This document shows, one piece after another, positions 1 to 11,066 of a stretch of DNA of 64,000 nucleotides; position 1 is the stretch's first letter, and each line of letters opens with the position of its first letter. A program made the translations under genes and the position numbers. This DNA comes from Panorpa germanica (taxonomy: Eukaryota; Arthropoda; Insecta; Mecoptera; Panorpidae). The stretch lies in assembly GCA_963678705.1 (NCBI GenBank), contig OY783205.1, positions 6,572,001-6,636,000 of the forward strand. Direction: 5' to 3'. Under the pieces are notes generated by a model, which was given only the letters and a program-made list of their open reading frames with translations, searched no databases and had not been told where the DNA came from.

Positions 1-512
1 ACTTATATCTATCCAAAATTATAGAAGTTTTAAGTGAACCTAAGGTATAAGGCGTGCCTTCAGAAATTCCCTTTAACAAAATTTTAGATGTACTATCTAT
101 TTTGACATTATTACTTAAAATATTTTGTTTAATTAATGAAATTTGTGAACCAGTATCCAATAAAAACGATACAGTTTTTGCTTTAGCTGCTACTATTTTA
201 AATTGGATAGTATCTGGTATTTCTTTAACCTCAATATTTTTATTTATACTATTAAATTTATGTAAATGGCGATTATAAAAATAACATAATTCACTATTTG
301 AATTTTGTTTTGTTTTTCTAGTAAAAGATGCTTGAGGACAATCATATTTAAGATGTCTTGATCTTTTACAATAAATAGAAGGTTTTGATAATACTGTAGC
401 TCTCCTACAAATAATAATCTGCGCGACAGGATTTACCGTATCCGCATTTTCCTTCTTAATAAAACAATATTTTTCAATATGACCATTTTTCTTACAATGG
501 TTACAAAAAAAG
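1..512 (-). pseudogene. BEL/Pao zinc-knuckle and protease start, out of frame with gag
   Basis: In a minus-strand frame different from the gag ORF, cysteine/histidine clusters lie at about 512-470 (C-x2-C-x4-H-x4-C type) and again around 385-345. They are followed by an aspartic protease with LLDTGSQISLI; the DTG codons are at 149-157. Gag and this segment are separated by a one-base change in the T run near 505-513 (an A run on the plus strand). In BEL elements gag, protease, RT and integrase form one polyprotein, so this is an inactivating frameshift. The segment continues past the left edge. Confidence 0.7.
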
Positions 513-1476
513 TTTTAAATTTAGTTTCAACTTCGTTAGAAAATTGTTCACTTGATACTGGTTCACTACTAGAAATAGAATGACTTGGATCTGTTTTAAA
601 TCTAACATGTCTTCTTCTTTCTAAATTGCGCCACCGTCTTTCAAGACAATCCGTAAATTCATTAAGGGTTGGTAATTCAGACGCATTTCTGTTTTCCCTT
701 TCCTTTAATGAGTTAAAATCTAATTTAGTTTTTAAAATATGTATTAACATAAAATCTGAATGATTAGAGTACATTCCTAATTCGGTTAAGGCTCTAATCG
801 ATTCACTAATTTCATCAAGAAATTTTTTAATATTACTTTCTGACTCTAAACGTATAACATTATAGTTTATTAAATTGTCTAAACAAGTTTCAATAAGTGC
901 TACTTTATTGTCATAGCGTTTACAAAGGATATTCCAAACAATTTCATAATTATCTTTGGTTAACGGATAATTTTTAATGAGCTTGAGTGGTTCTCCCGTC
1001 AAATTCAATTTTAAATAGTGCATTTTCTCAATATTTGATAATTTGCTATTATTACGAATTAAATTTGTAAATAACTCCATAAAACTTTGCCAGTTAATGT
1101 ACTCTCCATCAAAAACAGTTAATTGCATTGGACTTAAATTCAAGTTTCTAATCGAATCAATACTTTTTGAGTCATCGACGATAAGTATATCATCCTCAAA
1201 TGTTTGTCTATAATTCAACAAAGAAATTAGGGTCTCGTCGTACATACTTTCAACTTCCATAGACTTATTAACTATAGCCGAAGTTTCCTCATTTTTTAGG
1301 GTTGGAAGTAATGTTTCCGTGATTCCATTATATTTAATCCAAGCCTTTTCTAAATTTTTAATTTTTAATTCAACGATCGTTAAAGATGTTGATTGTACTT
1401 TTAAATTTTTGGAAAACTCATTAATTAAATTAATTGTATTTTCAACTAAAGTGAGAGAATGAACGTTCGGTGCCAT
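433..1476 (-). CDS. BEL/Pao gag (DUF1759-like), frameshifted at its end
   Basis: A 347-codon ORF. The N-terminal third is helical. The middle has the BEL/Pao gag pattern LTVFDGEYINWQSFMELF, then a helical stretch with MHYLKLNLTGEPLKLI and a conserved WNILCKRYDN. Proteins of this kind assemble into the capsid-like particle that packages the element RNA. The last 25 or so residues are basic and unrelated to the family, because the frame is lost in a homopolymer at about 505-513; the true continuation (zinc knuckles) lies in another frame. The start ATG at 1476 follows a leader of about 900 nt, as in other BEL elements. Confidence 0.75.
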   Translation of the reverse strand: MAPNVHSLTLVENTINLINEFSKNLKVQSTSLTIVELKIKNLEKAWIKYNGITETLLPTLKNEETSAIVNKSMEVESMYDETLISLLNYRQTFEDDILIVDDSKSIDSIRNLNLSPMQLTVFDGEYINWQSFMELFTNLIRNNSKLSNIEKMHYLKLNLTGEPLKLIKNYPLTKDNYEIVWNILCKRYDNKVALIETCLDNLINYNVIRLESESNIKKFLDEISESIRALTELGMYSNHSDFMLIHILKTKLDFNSLKERENRNASELPTLNEFTDCLERRWRNLERRRHVRFKTDPSHSISSSEPVSSEQFSNEVETKFKTFFVTIVRKMVILKNIVLLRRKMRIR

Positions 1477-1786
1477 AGTACTTAATTAAAGTTTATATAA
1501 CATACAGACTAAAGATTATTTTGTACCAATAAACGACTCTCCGAAAAATAGGATTCTGACAAGGAAAAAATGTTAGCAAAAACAGGTAACTCACTGAAAA
1601 TTTCCGATGAGGCTCAGGCGTTGCAGTTGTAACAGGGAAAGTAGTTTCTCTGATTAAACAGACCGCTATCTAAACTGAATCAGCTTTTTGCTTCTCCTTT
1701 TCAAAATTCCTTCTCGTTCAAAAAAATGTGGTTCTAAAAAATATTAAACATCAATTAGTATAATTGTAGAAACAATTAAATAAATA

Positions 1787-1952
1787 TTATAGTAAATATT
1801 CAAAATTATTGAATATAATACCAAAAAAATTCAATAGCTTCATTAATAATGTTGCTATATAAAAAAAATACTTAGATTATAGTAAATATTCAAAATTATT
1901 GAATATAATACTAAAAAAAAAAATCAATAGCTTCATTAATAATGCTGCTATT
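1787..1952. repeat. Two-copy tandem duplication in BEL leader
   Basis: A block starting attatagtaaatattcaaaa at 1787 recurs at about 1876, a period near 89 nt. Both copies include ttgaatataata and a shared segment containing caatagcttcattaataatg. It lies in the non-coding leader between the primer site and gag. Copies differ by a few substitutions and A-run length. Confidence 0.7.
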
Positions 1953-2360
1953 TAAAAGAAATAATTATTAATTTACAATAATAATTATGTACAAAAAAAG
2001 ATACTGTTCTATTATACTTAAAGATTTTCTTATCACTGATTAGGATCTACACACAGCTGTGTGCGAAACTCTGCAAACGATTAACATCGAATTCGGATTA
2101 TTCCAGCTTTTAGAAACATCCATCCAGTTGCGGAAACAAAAGATTTCTTTTTTTTTCCAGGTTCGACGGGCTGTAGTTTTTACATCCGCTGAGACTTGTA
2201 GAAAATTATGTGAAATACAGATGATATGTTGATCTAGCTCGTACTTTTCAGCAATTTTTGAAAATAATCCATCGGTGTAGTAGATTCAGATTTTTTGGTT
2301 CGCATCCAGATATACAGAAAAATTTTGGGCGTACCTCATAGATATTATATATAAATATCT

Positions 2361-2384
2361 CTTCAAGACCCCTGCCTGACACCA
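2361..2384 (-). other. Primer-binding site, tRNA-Leu-like
   Basis: The minus strand reads TGGTGTCAGGCAGGGG, starting with the TGG that pairs with a tRNA CCA end. TGGTGTCAG matches the 3' end of tRNA-Leu species (CTGACACCA); beyond about 10 nt the match is uncertain. It sits just inside the putative 5' LTR. Confidence 0.5.
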
Positions 2385-2389
2385 AATGT

Positions 2390-2649
2390 TGTAAAAATGT
2401 GTCAGATGTAAAAAATGTGTGAAGATGGAGATCGATGTGGAAGGAGATTTACTTAGCTTGGCTAATACATCACGCTGTGTTGCTATCTTCTGAATGTAGA
2501 TTCTTCGTTTGGGCGATTGTCCACCGGATGATTACAGAATATTTTCAGGTTAAGAGTTAGGGCTCTTTAAGTTGATTAATAGAATTCTTGTTCGAAGAGT
2601 ATTGTTGAAATTGAGAATACTTCGAGCGGCTAAAGTAGACCTGGTTACA
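2390..2649 (-). repeat. Putative 5' LTR of the BEL element
   Basis: On the minus strand it would begin TGTAACCAGGTC at 2649 and end TTTTTACA at 2390, giving the usual TG...CA ends, with the primer site 5-6 nt further on. The second LTR is outside the window, so the left end is a guess from terminal dinucleotides. Confidence 0.45.
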
Positions 2650-2888
2650 ACGTACCTCGTTGGAACAATTAATATCTTTCAATACTATTAATTTAACACT
2701 TTTATTAAAATAAGTAATCTATTTGTTTTATTTAGTCATCTAAACACTTAATTACAGTAGTATTTTACTTAATTAAAAAGGATGCTAAATATTTAACTAA
2801 ATATAAATTCTTGTGTTATAATTAACTAATAGCAAAATGTGTTCAACAATATTATTATTTTAATATTCAAATTTTCTGAACTTAAAAA

Positions 2889-4211
2889 ATGAATTTGAAT
2901 TCTGAGGGGAAAGTGGGAGTTGACCCCAATATAAATTTATACAATGAAGATAATTTAACTTTATCTTCTTATAAAATTATGATTCAGAAAGAAGATATTC
3001 TAAATGAAAAATATGGGATCAGTACATTAAAAACAGCAAAAATGCTATATAATTCAGAATATGGAAAAGATATTACAGAAATAAAAAAAATAGGGAAAAA
3101 TAGAATAATGGCGGTATGTAAAAATCCTAAATCAGCTAATATGTTAGTGAAATTCAATAACAAGAAAACATCAGGAGTTGATATGTTTATACCAATGTTT
3201 TGGATTACAAGAATTGGAATTATCAAAAATGTAGATATTTAATTTTCGGAGGAAGAATTAAAAGAAAACATATATAGTGACCCGTATAAAATCCACTCCA
3301 TAAGGAGATTAAAAAGGAGAGTGAAAGTTGAAGATGAAATTAAATATGAGGACTCTAGAAATATTATCATTTTCTTTGAAGGTCAAAATTTACCTCAATA
3401 TATTTATATTTGGAATGCTAAATTACCCTGTGAACCATTTATTAAAAATACGAGACAATGTTATAAATGTTTAAGATATAACCATACGGCCAATCAATGT
3501 AAAGGAAAGAGTAGATGTAGCAAATGTGGTTCAAATGAACATACGCTAAATTTATGTAAAAATGAAATTATAAAATGTGTAAATTGTGATGAAGAACATG
3601 ATGCGACTGATAAAAACTGCAAAGAAAGAAAAAGGCAACAAGAAATAAAAATTTTATTGGGAAACAGAAATCTTAGTTATCAAGAAGCCGCTATTGAAAT
3701 ACCTCAAATTTGGAAAGACAAAAATTCGTATGCTGTAACTACAAAAAATAGATTTGATATATTATCTAATTATGAAAAGGACTTTCCTCAAAATTTAATA
3801 AGTTGTGAAAATAGTATACCATCATATAAGCCAGCACCCATTAGAAAAAAAACATATTTAGATAGAAACTGTAAAAAGGAAAATATTAAAAAACAAAATA
3901 ATATAAATGATAATAAAATTGAAACTAAACAGAATGAGAAAGAACAAAGTTTCATTAATTATATTACAAATTCTACACCTAGAACTTATAATACAAGGAA
4001 CAATTACAGAAAAAATGAACAAGATAATGACGAGGAACAAACAGAAAATAATTCTCAGAGGTCCATAAAAGTACCAAAAATTCAATCCAACTCTAAATTA
4101 TTAGTATCACAAAATTTTACTGAAAATAAAAATGAAGAAAGAAATAAATTCATGACGGATTCAAATAAATTTTCTATATTTGAAAATATAGAAAGAGGAA
4201 GAAAAAAATAG
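2889..4211 (+). pseudogene. LINE ORF1 (nucleic-acid-binding, three zinc knuckles), one stop
   Basis: A reading frame of about 440 codons interrupted once by TAA at 3240-3242; the part after the stop stays in the same frame. The C-terminal half has three cysteine/histidine knuckles in a row (around 3450-3620): CYKCLRYNHTANQC, CSKCGSNEHTLNLC and CVNCDEEHDATDKNC. This arrangement is typical of Jockey/I/R1-group ORF1 proteins, which bind the LINE RNA. The part before the knuckles resembles the region that precedes them in those proteins. The tail is Asn/Lys-rich and low in complexity. With only one stop it is a fairly recent loss, or a read-through case. Confidence 0.6.
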
Positions 4212-4505
4212 CGAAATTATAAAAATAATATAATATAAGAGCATACATATTAGAGTAACATATAAAATTATAATTATTAAATAGCGTCTATTCGTAAATA
4301 AGGTTTCTAGAAATTGATATTATACAGTGGAACGGACGGAAATTAATTAGTGAAATATTGAAATATTTATAAATTTGTAAAATTTGTTAAATTATAAATT
4401 ATAAAAGATGTATTTAAAAAAGATTGTTGGTGGCTATGACGAAAGAAAGTCAAGGCAAATAAGTGAATAAATATAAAAAAAAATAAAAAATACAATAAAA
4501 CAATT
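2889..4505 (+). mobile_element. ORF1-only LINE (half-LINE), non-autonomous
   Basis: A single ORF1 (2889-4211, one in-frame stop) is followed by about 290 nt ending in an A-rich tail (4478-4500, aaaaaaaaataaaaaatac). No ORF2, endonuclease or RT follows on this strand. The segment ggtggctatgacgaaagaaa at 4429 resembles LINE 3' ends in forming a small hairpin before the A-rich tail. LINEs usually lose their 5' end on insertion, so keeping ORF1 while lacking ORF2 points to an internal deletion in the source element. The 5' limit is unknown; 2650-2888 may be its 5' UTR. Confidence 0.5.
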
Positions 4506-4799
4506 GAACACCAGTTCTCACTTATCGGAGACCTGTTGATACTTGTGAGTTTAGAACCAAACTGTTACTGTGACTCCAGGAGCACTCGTACAGTGACTCG
4601 AGGTCCGCTGGCTTTAATTTAATTTAAATAATAATTTGTTACAATTTTAATATTAAATTAAAGCTATCGTAATACAATTCTTATATAATAAATAACATTT
4701 ATATTAGAAATAAAAAGATAAGTACGACATTGTGCGTACTTACAACAATGGTGTATGCAGGATAGGGCACAGTACACTTCGTTGGAGAACACATGCGTG
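4506..4799. other. No gene seen; AT-rich spacer
   Basis: Contains a slightly GC-richer stretch at 4510-4620 with the repeated word gtgactc (4570s and 4595) that could be part of an LTR, but no second copy or clear terminus is visible. Confidence 0.4.
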
Positions 4800-5230
4800 T
4801 ATATTTTTTATTCTTGAGAATTCCTCTACTGCTTTAACTCTAAATAGCCTATTTTCTATATATGACTTCAATAGTTCGCCATATTGTTGAGGTAGCGTTT
4901 TGTCTATTTTGTATTCAAATCCTTTATGCCAGACTCAGTCAAACACCTGAGAGACGTCAAGGAATATAGCAGTTATTTTCTGTTTTTCAAAACTTTTTCT
5001 ACCATTGTTTTCTACCATTTTCAACGTTGTTAATTCGTTGTACCTGATCAATGGTGGAATGCTTACTTTTGAATTTATAATGGTGATTTGGTAATAAGTT
5101 GCTCTCGCTCTATTTAGGCTCTTTTAAAGAAACCTTTCAAATAGTTTACCAATAATTGGAAGCAACGAAATTGGTCTATATTAGCTAACATCATTTTTTA
5201 TAACCTTTTTTAAACTTAAGATGGTCAAAA
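4800..5230 (-). pseudogene. Decayed Jockey-like reverse transcriptase fragment
   Basis: Minus-strand translation in shifting frames gives recognisable LINE RT blocks in the right order: YRPISLLPIIGKLFE (about 5150-5195), LPNHHYKFKSKHSTIDQV (about 5045-5100), a catalytic-block remnant with VFD and WHKG (4928-4970), and LLKSYIENRLFRVKA (4830-4880). Several stops and frame changes show it is long dead. No endonuclease or 3' end is attached. Confidence 0.7.
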
Positions 5231-5884
5231 AAAAATTCTCAATACCTGCTATGGGTGTTAGAAATAGATTCTATTGTGAAGGGATGAATGTGAAATACTG
5301 AGTTAGAGAGAGATAGATAGATGCAATAATGAATGAATGACTATAAAAAAAGTATTCTTTTTCAACAAAATATAATTTTTTTTTATATTAAAAATTTATG
5401 CGTTTATAGGCAGCGAAAGTAATTTGAGGAATTTGCTACCGAACGAAATTATAGTTACACACCGTTTAGTATAGGCACCATATCCGACTCGACCCTTAAT
5501 GTTGGTGATTGCTTAAGTTTATATTTATAAAGTAATGTTTACGGATTAATACTAAGAAGTAAGAAAATTTTAAAAAGTATTTTACATTTTCCAAATAGGA
5601 ATAGTTTTGTAAAAGTTTTCAAATGAAACATAAAATGTTATATTCTTAAAAGGTATTTAAATACAAAAATAGGTATTTTATATTTTGTATTATTATTTTA
5701 TATTATTTGCATTTGGAGTACATGTCTAATCTCTGCGCCTTGCAATTTGTATCGTAGACCATAATTTAAGAATCATAATTGTTTGTATTGATTCTAACAG
5801 TTCAACTCAACTATACTAAATAATAGTAAATTAAACAACAAGAGACAACAACTAAATAAATTGAAATGTTCCAACGTTAAATTA
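5231..5884. other. No gene seen
   Basis: AT-rich DNA without a convincing ORF, repeat pair or RNA gene. Confidence 0.5.
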
Positions 5885-5968
5885 ATGTGGATACTCTGAC
5901 ACTTAGGAATTCCTGAGAACGAACTTGCGGATGAAACAGCTAAGCAAACGTCGAATGAAGATTCGCAC
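5885..5968 (+). pseudogene. RNase H domain scrap of a LINE
   Basis: One frame reads W-I-L-stop-H-L-G-I-P-E-N-E-L-A-D-E-T-A-K, matching the WVPGHxGIxGNExADxxAK block of the RNase H domain carried by I- and R1-type LINEs. It has one internal stop. Only about 28 codons are recognisable. Confidence 0.6.
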
Positions 5969-6928
5969 TAATTATTTTATAAAAGTTTAGCTTTCCATAA
6001 GCGCTGCTCCCAATTACTATGCCAAATATAAACAAGATCTGTTAACCTGTTTGTTTATAGCATCTGGATGAATCGGTTCAGAATCAGGTCCATTTCCTGT
6101 AATAGCTAAATTACCAGCCAACCAGTTTATCTGGATTTAACTGATCTGAATTTAAGAAAAAATTAATCTTTACAATGTTTGTTTTCTTATCAAAATCTAG
6201 TTTTTATTTTAAATTTTAGCTGAAATTGTTCAAAAAAACTTCATTTAAAATCTTCGTTACTTTTACGGTTTCAAGTAACAGGGTAACATATCTAATACAT
6301 GTAAACAATCTTTTGTAAGTTTCAACCGCCTTATGTAGCATTCATGGTGTCCTGATACTACTCACAACTGAAAAACGATGCGGTTTGCTTGATTTAGATT
6401 GGATAACGACAATGGGTGTGCTTTGTACAACAGCTCAATGAGCATTTGTTTGTAGCATTTACACTTAGATACTACAGAAACACTAAAAAGAAGAAAGAAG
6501 TACTTAAATAGCTTAAAATATCACTGAAATTTGCGTATTTTTTTTATTGTTGCTGTCACCGCTATACTTAGATACTTATTCTTCAGATTGATACGTACAA
6601 TTTTTTTGACTGATACCGCAAATAAGTCTAACTTTGGAATTAATTAGAAGCAGTTACACAGTTACGTATATTTAAGGTATATCAAAGATAAGAAATGTTA
6701 CTTGTTTCTTAAACAATATTATCTAATATAAGTATAACGTCCTGTAACATTTATCTTACTGCTTTTTAAAAATTAATCTACCTTCTTGGGTATTAACATA
6801 ATCAAAAAACTTCTTCAGAAGACCTTTTTAATGATTTAAATCTTTTATTAATGTATAAACTAAATTTTGGTAATAAGGTACAATCAACTTTCGCGAATAT
6901 AATGACAGCATTGTAAATATATCGAAGT
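5969..6928. other. No confident gene; last part may be hAT relic
   Basis: No supported feature to about 6800. From 6800 to 6928 a broken plus-strand frame may be an upstream continuation of the hAT relic, but it is too degraded to call. Confidence 0.4.
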
Positions 6929-7090
6929 CTGATGATTACTAACGCCAAGGATGAACGTAACTTTTCATAATTAAATCTGATCAAAAACTGACTTCGTTGA
7001 TCAATGTCTCAGAACCGTATAAATACATTGGCGATAATGGCGATTAAAAATGAATTGAATATATTGGAAAAGGAGTTTCAAGATATTTAA
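6929..7090 (+). pseudogene. hAT transposase C-terminal dimerisation domain relic
   Basis: One plus-strand frame, broken by three stops, contains NAKDERNFS, LNLIKN, MSQNRINTLAIMAIKNE and ends with TAA at 7088-7090. This follows the hAT C-terminal dimerisation pattern (A-x-x-ERxFSxLKxIKxxLRSxMSQxRLxxLAxLxIE). In active hAT elements the domain mediates transposase oligomerisation. No terminal inverted repeats were found nearby, so this is a fragment. A domesticated hAT-derived gene is unlikely given the stops. Confidence 0.65.
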
Positions 7091-8797
7091 TACGATTTTG
7101 TATTTAAAAAAGTTAGAAGGGTTAATATATAGGCATATTGTACTTTATAAAAAGATTTAATAAAAAATACGTATATTTTCATTTCATTTGTTTTAAATTT
7201 TCAACCTTGGTAACATAGGAAGAAAACGGCATAATTATAAAGAAAATAGCGTTGTAGTATATTTTATTTAATACGGTATAAGTGCCCGAGACGTACTAAA
7301 TTGCTTAAGTGCTCCGACATGGTTATTGCGATCCTGCTTCTTCTTTTTTAATGTTTATTTTTGAGTGCATCAACTATTGATAGTTATTTGCACTTTAAAC
7401 CAATATCTAGATCATGCTCCTTGTTTAAATTACAAATTATGATATTACGAGTAATTTTGAAAATATATTTATTTAGCCTTTTTTTATTAAATATTTATTC
7501 ATGTTTTATCTGTCGATATCTTACAATCTTTCAAGATAATTTACGATTGTTGCCGATGATGGATTCAGTGGTTCCCGTGATGAAAATTAGATTAGAACTG
7601 AGGGGCGATCTATATTTGTACAAGATACCTTTTAGAAACACAATCCAACAAAGTTTATTTATTTGGATCACCGTTTATAGTTGACAAAATGTAAGCGCTA
7701 TATAAACCTTGTTATTTCTTTCATCTCTAAATATTCTTTTTTCGTTATGCACGTATGAAAGTTCCGTTTTTTTGTTACATATTAAAACATTGGACGGAAA
7801 GAACACAACGGCAAACGGTTTGTGTATGCTAAAGAGGAGCTAAATGTAAGTCATTATACGTAAAAACTAAAACACGAAAGATCGTATCAGATAGTAGTAA
7901 GGGGACTAAAATCATCCGAGGATAAAACTATTGTGAAAAGCGAAATCGAAGCACAAGGACAAGTTGTAAGAGGCATAACATAACAAGTGACATAAAGAAT
8001 CAAATTAACCACCACCGTTATTTTTCATAAACCTTGAACCAAACGCTAGTTACATTCTCATAAATTATGCATTTTAAAACTCTTAAGCCAAAACCATAAC
8101 CTACATTTATTTTATCTTTCATTCCTTTAAAAACTCACTCATAAATTGCATTCAATAATTACCTAAAATATCAAATAACAAGAGTTCTTTTATGTTCAGT
8201 AAATAAATAGAACCAATATCTTACAAAAATCATAAATTATACATTTAAAAACTGTAAGTCAGAACCGTGACCCTTGTAACCTATGTAGTAAATCCCACGC
8301 TGATTCTAAGAACCACTTGACACTTGACTAAGGGTCCTACCCTTAGGTTAATATACAATAAGTATATATACAGTTCTTAGAGATACTTTAAGTCAGTCTG
8401 TAAAAGTGCAAGCATCAATCGAGATCGTTTAAACTGATACTTGCTCAAAGAATCTCTATAGAAACACCACAATCGCTGTACGTGTTTCTTTTATTCAGTA
8501 ATGGTCAATTTCTATCGCAGATTATTGACATTACCATAATTTAAATTTAAAATAACAAAAGTATAAATTGCAAAAGAAAGAAAACAAAAATAAATAAAAT
8601 ATATAATAAAATATAAATAAATAAACTTAAATAATTGTTTTATTTACGTCGACTACGACATATGAATTAATAAGTAAGTTAACTACCCAATATAAATTTG
8701 TTAATTACTTTCGGCTCCCAGAAAGTATACGTTAACTCGCTAACAACAAAGATATAATAAATTAACAAAGATATACAAAGTTAAATATAAAAACCGT
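7091..8797. other. No gene; possible solo-LTR promoter at 8270-8560
   Basis: The stretch is AT-rich. A 107-codon open frame at 7361-7684 has no recognisable similarity or promoter and is not called. At about 8274 TGTAACC begins a block with a TATA-like tatatatac (8364) followed about 30 nt later by a tcagtctg start-site-like word and several later AATAAA-like signals. This looks like an LTR regulatory region, but there is no second copy and no target duplication. Confidence 0.3.
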
Positions 8798-8985
8798 ACA
8801 GTAGTTACGTTTGCCCAAATAGCCGGAGGAAATAGATCAGTAGAATCAACGGAAACAAATAGCAATAAAGACAACTTTAACCAACCAGATATGATGTGAA
8901 CGTTGCAACAGGTATTTCACAGAATAGAAAATATGTTTGAGCGAACGATGGACAAGGTAATGGATCGAATGACTGATCTTCACTT
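8798..8985 (+). pseudogene. LINE ORF1 C-terminal relic
   Basis: A plus frame with one stop reads TVVTFAQIAGGN, then an Asn/Ser-rich linker, then LQQVFHRIENMFERTMDKVM. This resembles the last part of Jockey-type ORF1 proteins, where a Tyr/Phe-Ala-x-x-Ala/Val segment after the knuckles leads into an amphipathic helix rich in Met and Gln. The helix repeats hydrophobic residues at 3-4 spacing, and no ORF2 follows. This is resemblance, not proof. Confidence 0.4.
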
Positions 8986-9216
8986 ATTCTATCTCCCTTT
9001 ACTTTTTACATTTCAATTACATTAATATATAATTATATAAGAAAAAATAAATGATACAACTTATTATAACCCATTCTATCTAAATTCCTTTTAAATTTCT
9101 TCCGCCATGAAATTATCCCAAATCCCAGATATTGTGGTATTAATTAATTACTTGTGTTTATGCCTTTTGGCTTTACAAGTTCTATTATAAAATTGCATGT
9201 TATATATCTAGCGCCG

Positions 9217-9336
9217 GTTGCTGTACTCATAGTTATCGTAATAGTTAGGTAACACGAGCGGTTAAATAGAAATTTCAATAACTGGCCTTGAAGCCTGGCC
9301 TTAAATAACTATTACAATAACTATGAGTACAGCAAC
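9217..9336. repeat. 31-bp inverted repeat with 58-nt loop
   Basis: The arm at 9217-9247 (gttgctgtactcatagttat...) is the reverse complement of 9306-9336 with one mismatch. The loop holds its own small repeat, ggccttgaagcctggcctt. It could be a small foldback element or could fold the 3' end of the adjoining minus-strand LINE tail. No target duplication is evident. Confidence 0.7.
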
Positions 9337-9574
9337 AAGTCCTTAAACTGTCTCCTCTGTCCCTTGCTGTCCTTTCATAGTTCTTTTTTTCTTTCCTTTT
9401 AGGGAGTGTCCTCCTTGTTCTTCTCCTTTTTATTTCTACCTTCAACATTCTTTCTGCATTCTTCACTTTCAACAGTCTTTCTGTACTCACTCGTTTATCA
9501 ACCCTCTCACTATATCCACTCCAAATGTGCTCCAACCTCTTCTCTTCCTTTCCACACATCCTGCTTCTTCTCAA
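9275..9574 (-). pseudogene. LINE ORF2 C-terminal tail relic (CRMCG-type zinc finger)
   Basis: The minus frame starts RSRMCGKEEKRLEHIWSGY, the cysteine/histidine finger found at the C terminus of many insect LINE ORF2 proteins, followed by a Lys/Arg-rich tail. Two better-preserved relatives lie in the window, at 36003-36892 and 25745-26240. The last codons run into the inverted repeat at 9217-9336. The upstream RT is absent, as expected for a 5'-truncated copy. Confidence 0.6.
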
Positions 9575-9840
9575 TTTCTCTTTCTTTGTTATCTAATCTA
9601 AATCTGGTTAACATTTTAGTTTCATTACTTCCTTGTTTTTTTAGTTACACTAGTTACAGAATCCTCCAGTTATTTTTTACATTGTACTTTGCTTCAACTA
9701 TCTTCATCATCAATCTCTCATTATTACCTGTACCTCTATTCTGTCCTCCCTTGATACATTCAGATATATATATATATATATGTTCCTCATTAAACACAAC
9801 TGTTTTTTCTTTAAATAGCACACATTTGTATTTTCTCCAG

Positions 9841-11066
9841 CAGCACTGACAAAGAAACCTCCATGCTGACTACAGTGGTATCCCGCCTAGAAAAATACTT
9901 GTCGAATAAACTGAAGGTCGACCCGAACCTGGGTCTGGACTTCGGCTCTGTGGATTGCAACAATGATTCTGATTGGAACATCGACGATGACGTTAGCACC
10001 AGCAAAGAGGAGGGGGACGCTCATGACGTCAACAACGAGGAGATGAAGTTGCTCGCAGAAGAATTACTGCCGCTATGTGGAGATCTGCAAATCTCCCCCG
10101 CGCTTAGGCTGCGGGGGAGACAATTGTTGTAATGCTATTGCAGAGATTTAAATAATTGAAAATAATGTAACTTAAATAGAGGTTTATTGTAACACAGTTA
10201 TGTTATATGTTTGTATTTGCAGGAATTGAACATCGTGACTAGTGATTCCAACAGTGATTTGCTGTTCCAACACACGCAGGCAACGGTTTTGTCCGCTTGG
10301 CAAAGTGATACGCAACAACACGCCGAAAAATGTAAGAAGTACATTAATTATAATATTCTTATTTATATAATTAAGTCAGTTAGAAAATACGTCATAAGAA
10401 AAGTATTTATTTTTTAATTATTACTTTCGTCAGTATTCTCATGAATTATTCTTATTTACTGCTAAGTTTTTGTAGCATGCCAAGTTACAGTTTTTCACTG
10501 AAAAGAATAATTTTTGTAAATGCGAATGCATTTACATCACTCAATTTCATCAACAGAATGTAGCGCAATATGGTCTAATGTATAATGTTACTTATTAAAA
10601 TGCGCCAGCTCGTAGTACCCTTTGAAACAGAAAGCTATATATTCTTTACCATCAATTTCTAGCTTGCACTCTTATCCTTTTGATAGAAGATTTAATAAAC
10701 GTCTGAATTAAGACAAAAGTCAGAAAAGAACAAAAGAAAACAATATTTACTTTATACTTTTCCAATACTTACGTTATACAATTACGTATCAAATGACTGA
10801 AGGTGCAATGCTATTTCAAAACAACATATGCAAAATAGCAGCTAATTTCGTATTCAAATAACATATAACCATAATGGTTGTCAAACAGTGTTTAAAATAA
10901 TAAGGTTTTTATCTTCGTACGATTTATCAAAGCAAAGTGGAAGAGTACAACTATTTAACCAACTATTAGAAGTTGCTAACAACTGGAAGCAGTTCAGATG
11001 TTTGAAATATTTACTCCAACACTGGCTAGCGCTTGAAGAAATGGAATATCATAAGTTTATGAATAA
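9841..11066 (+). pseudogene. Three host-gene exons, possibly NBAS-like (partial)
   Basis: Exon A (9841 to about 10131) follows the acceptor ttttctccag; it is GC-richer than its surroundings and codes an acidic stretch, then LLAEELLPLCGDLQISPALR. Exon B (10223-10331) follows ttgtatttgcag, codes SDLLFQHTQATVLSAW and ends at the donor GTAAGA in phase 1. Exon C starts at 10889 after aaacag and continues in the matching phase, coding RVQLFNQLLEVANNWKQF then CLKYLLQHWLALEEMEYH. Introns are about 90 and 560 nt. The helical pattern recalls the C-terminal part of NBAS (ER-Golgi tethering and nonsense-mediated decay); this rests on memory of the family, not alignment. Odd points: the A-B junction does not keep frame with the obvious donors (GT falls in phase 2, exon B opens in phase 0), and no further exons are seen either side. 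It may be a duplicated fragment. Confidence 0.45.

Larger units (their letters stand above)
1..2649 (-). mobile_element. BEL/Pao LTR retrotransposon, 5' part, cut by window edge
   Basis: Read on the minus strand the order is a putative LTR (2649 down to 2390), a primer-binding site (2384 down), a leader of about 900 nt, gag (1476 down to 433), then zinc knuckles and the start of an aspartic protease, running off the left edge. The gag is of the DUF1759 type typical of BEL/Pao elements. Only one LTR lies in the window, so its borders and the target duplication cannot be confirmed. A frameshift between gag and the knuckles shows this copy is no longer fully coding. Confidence 0.75.

Noticed and set aside
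7361-7684. 107-codon ORF as a gene
   Set aside because: No recognisable motif, biased composition, no flanking gene signals in AT-rich DNA where such ORFs arise by chance.
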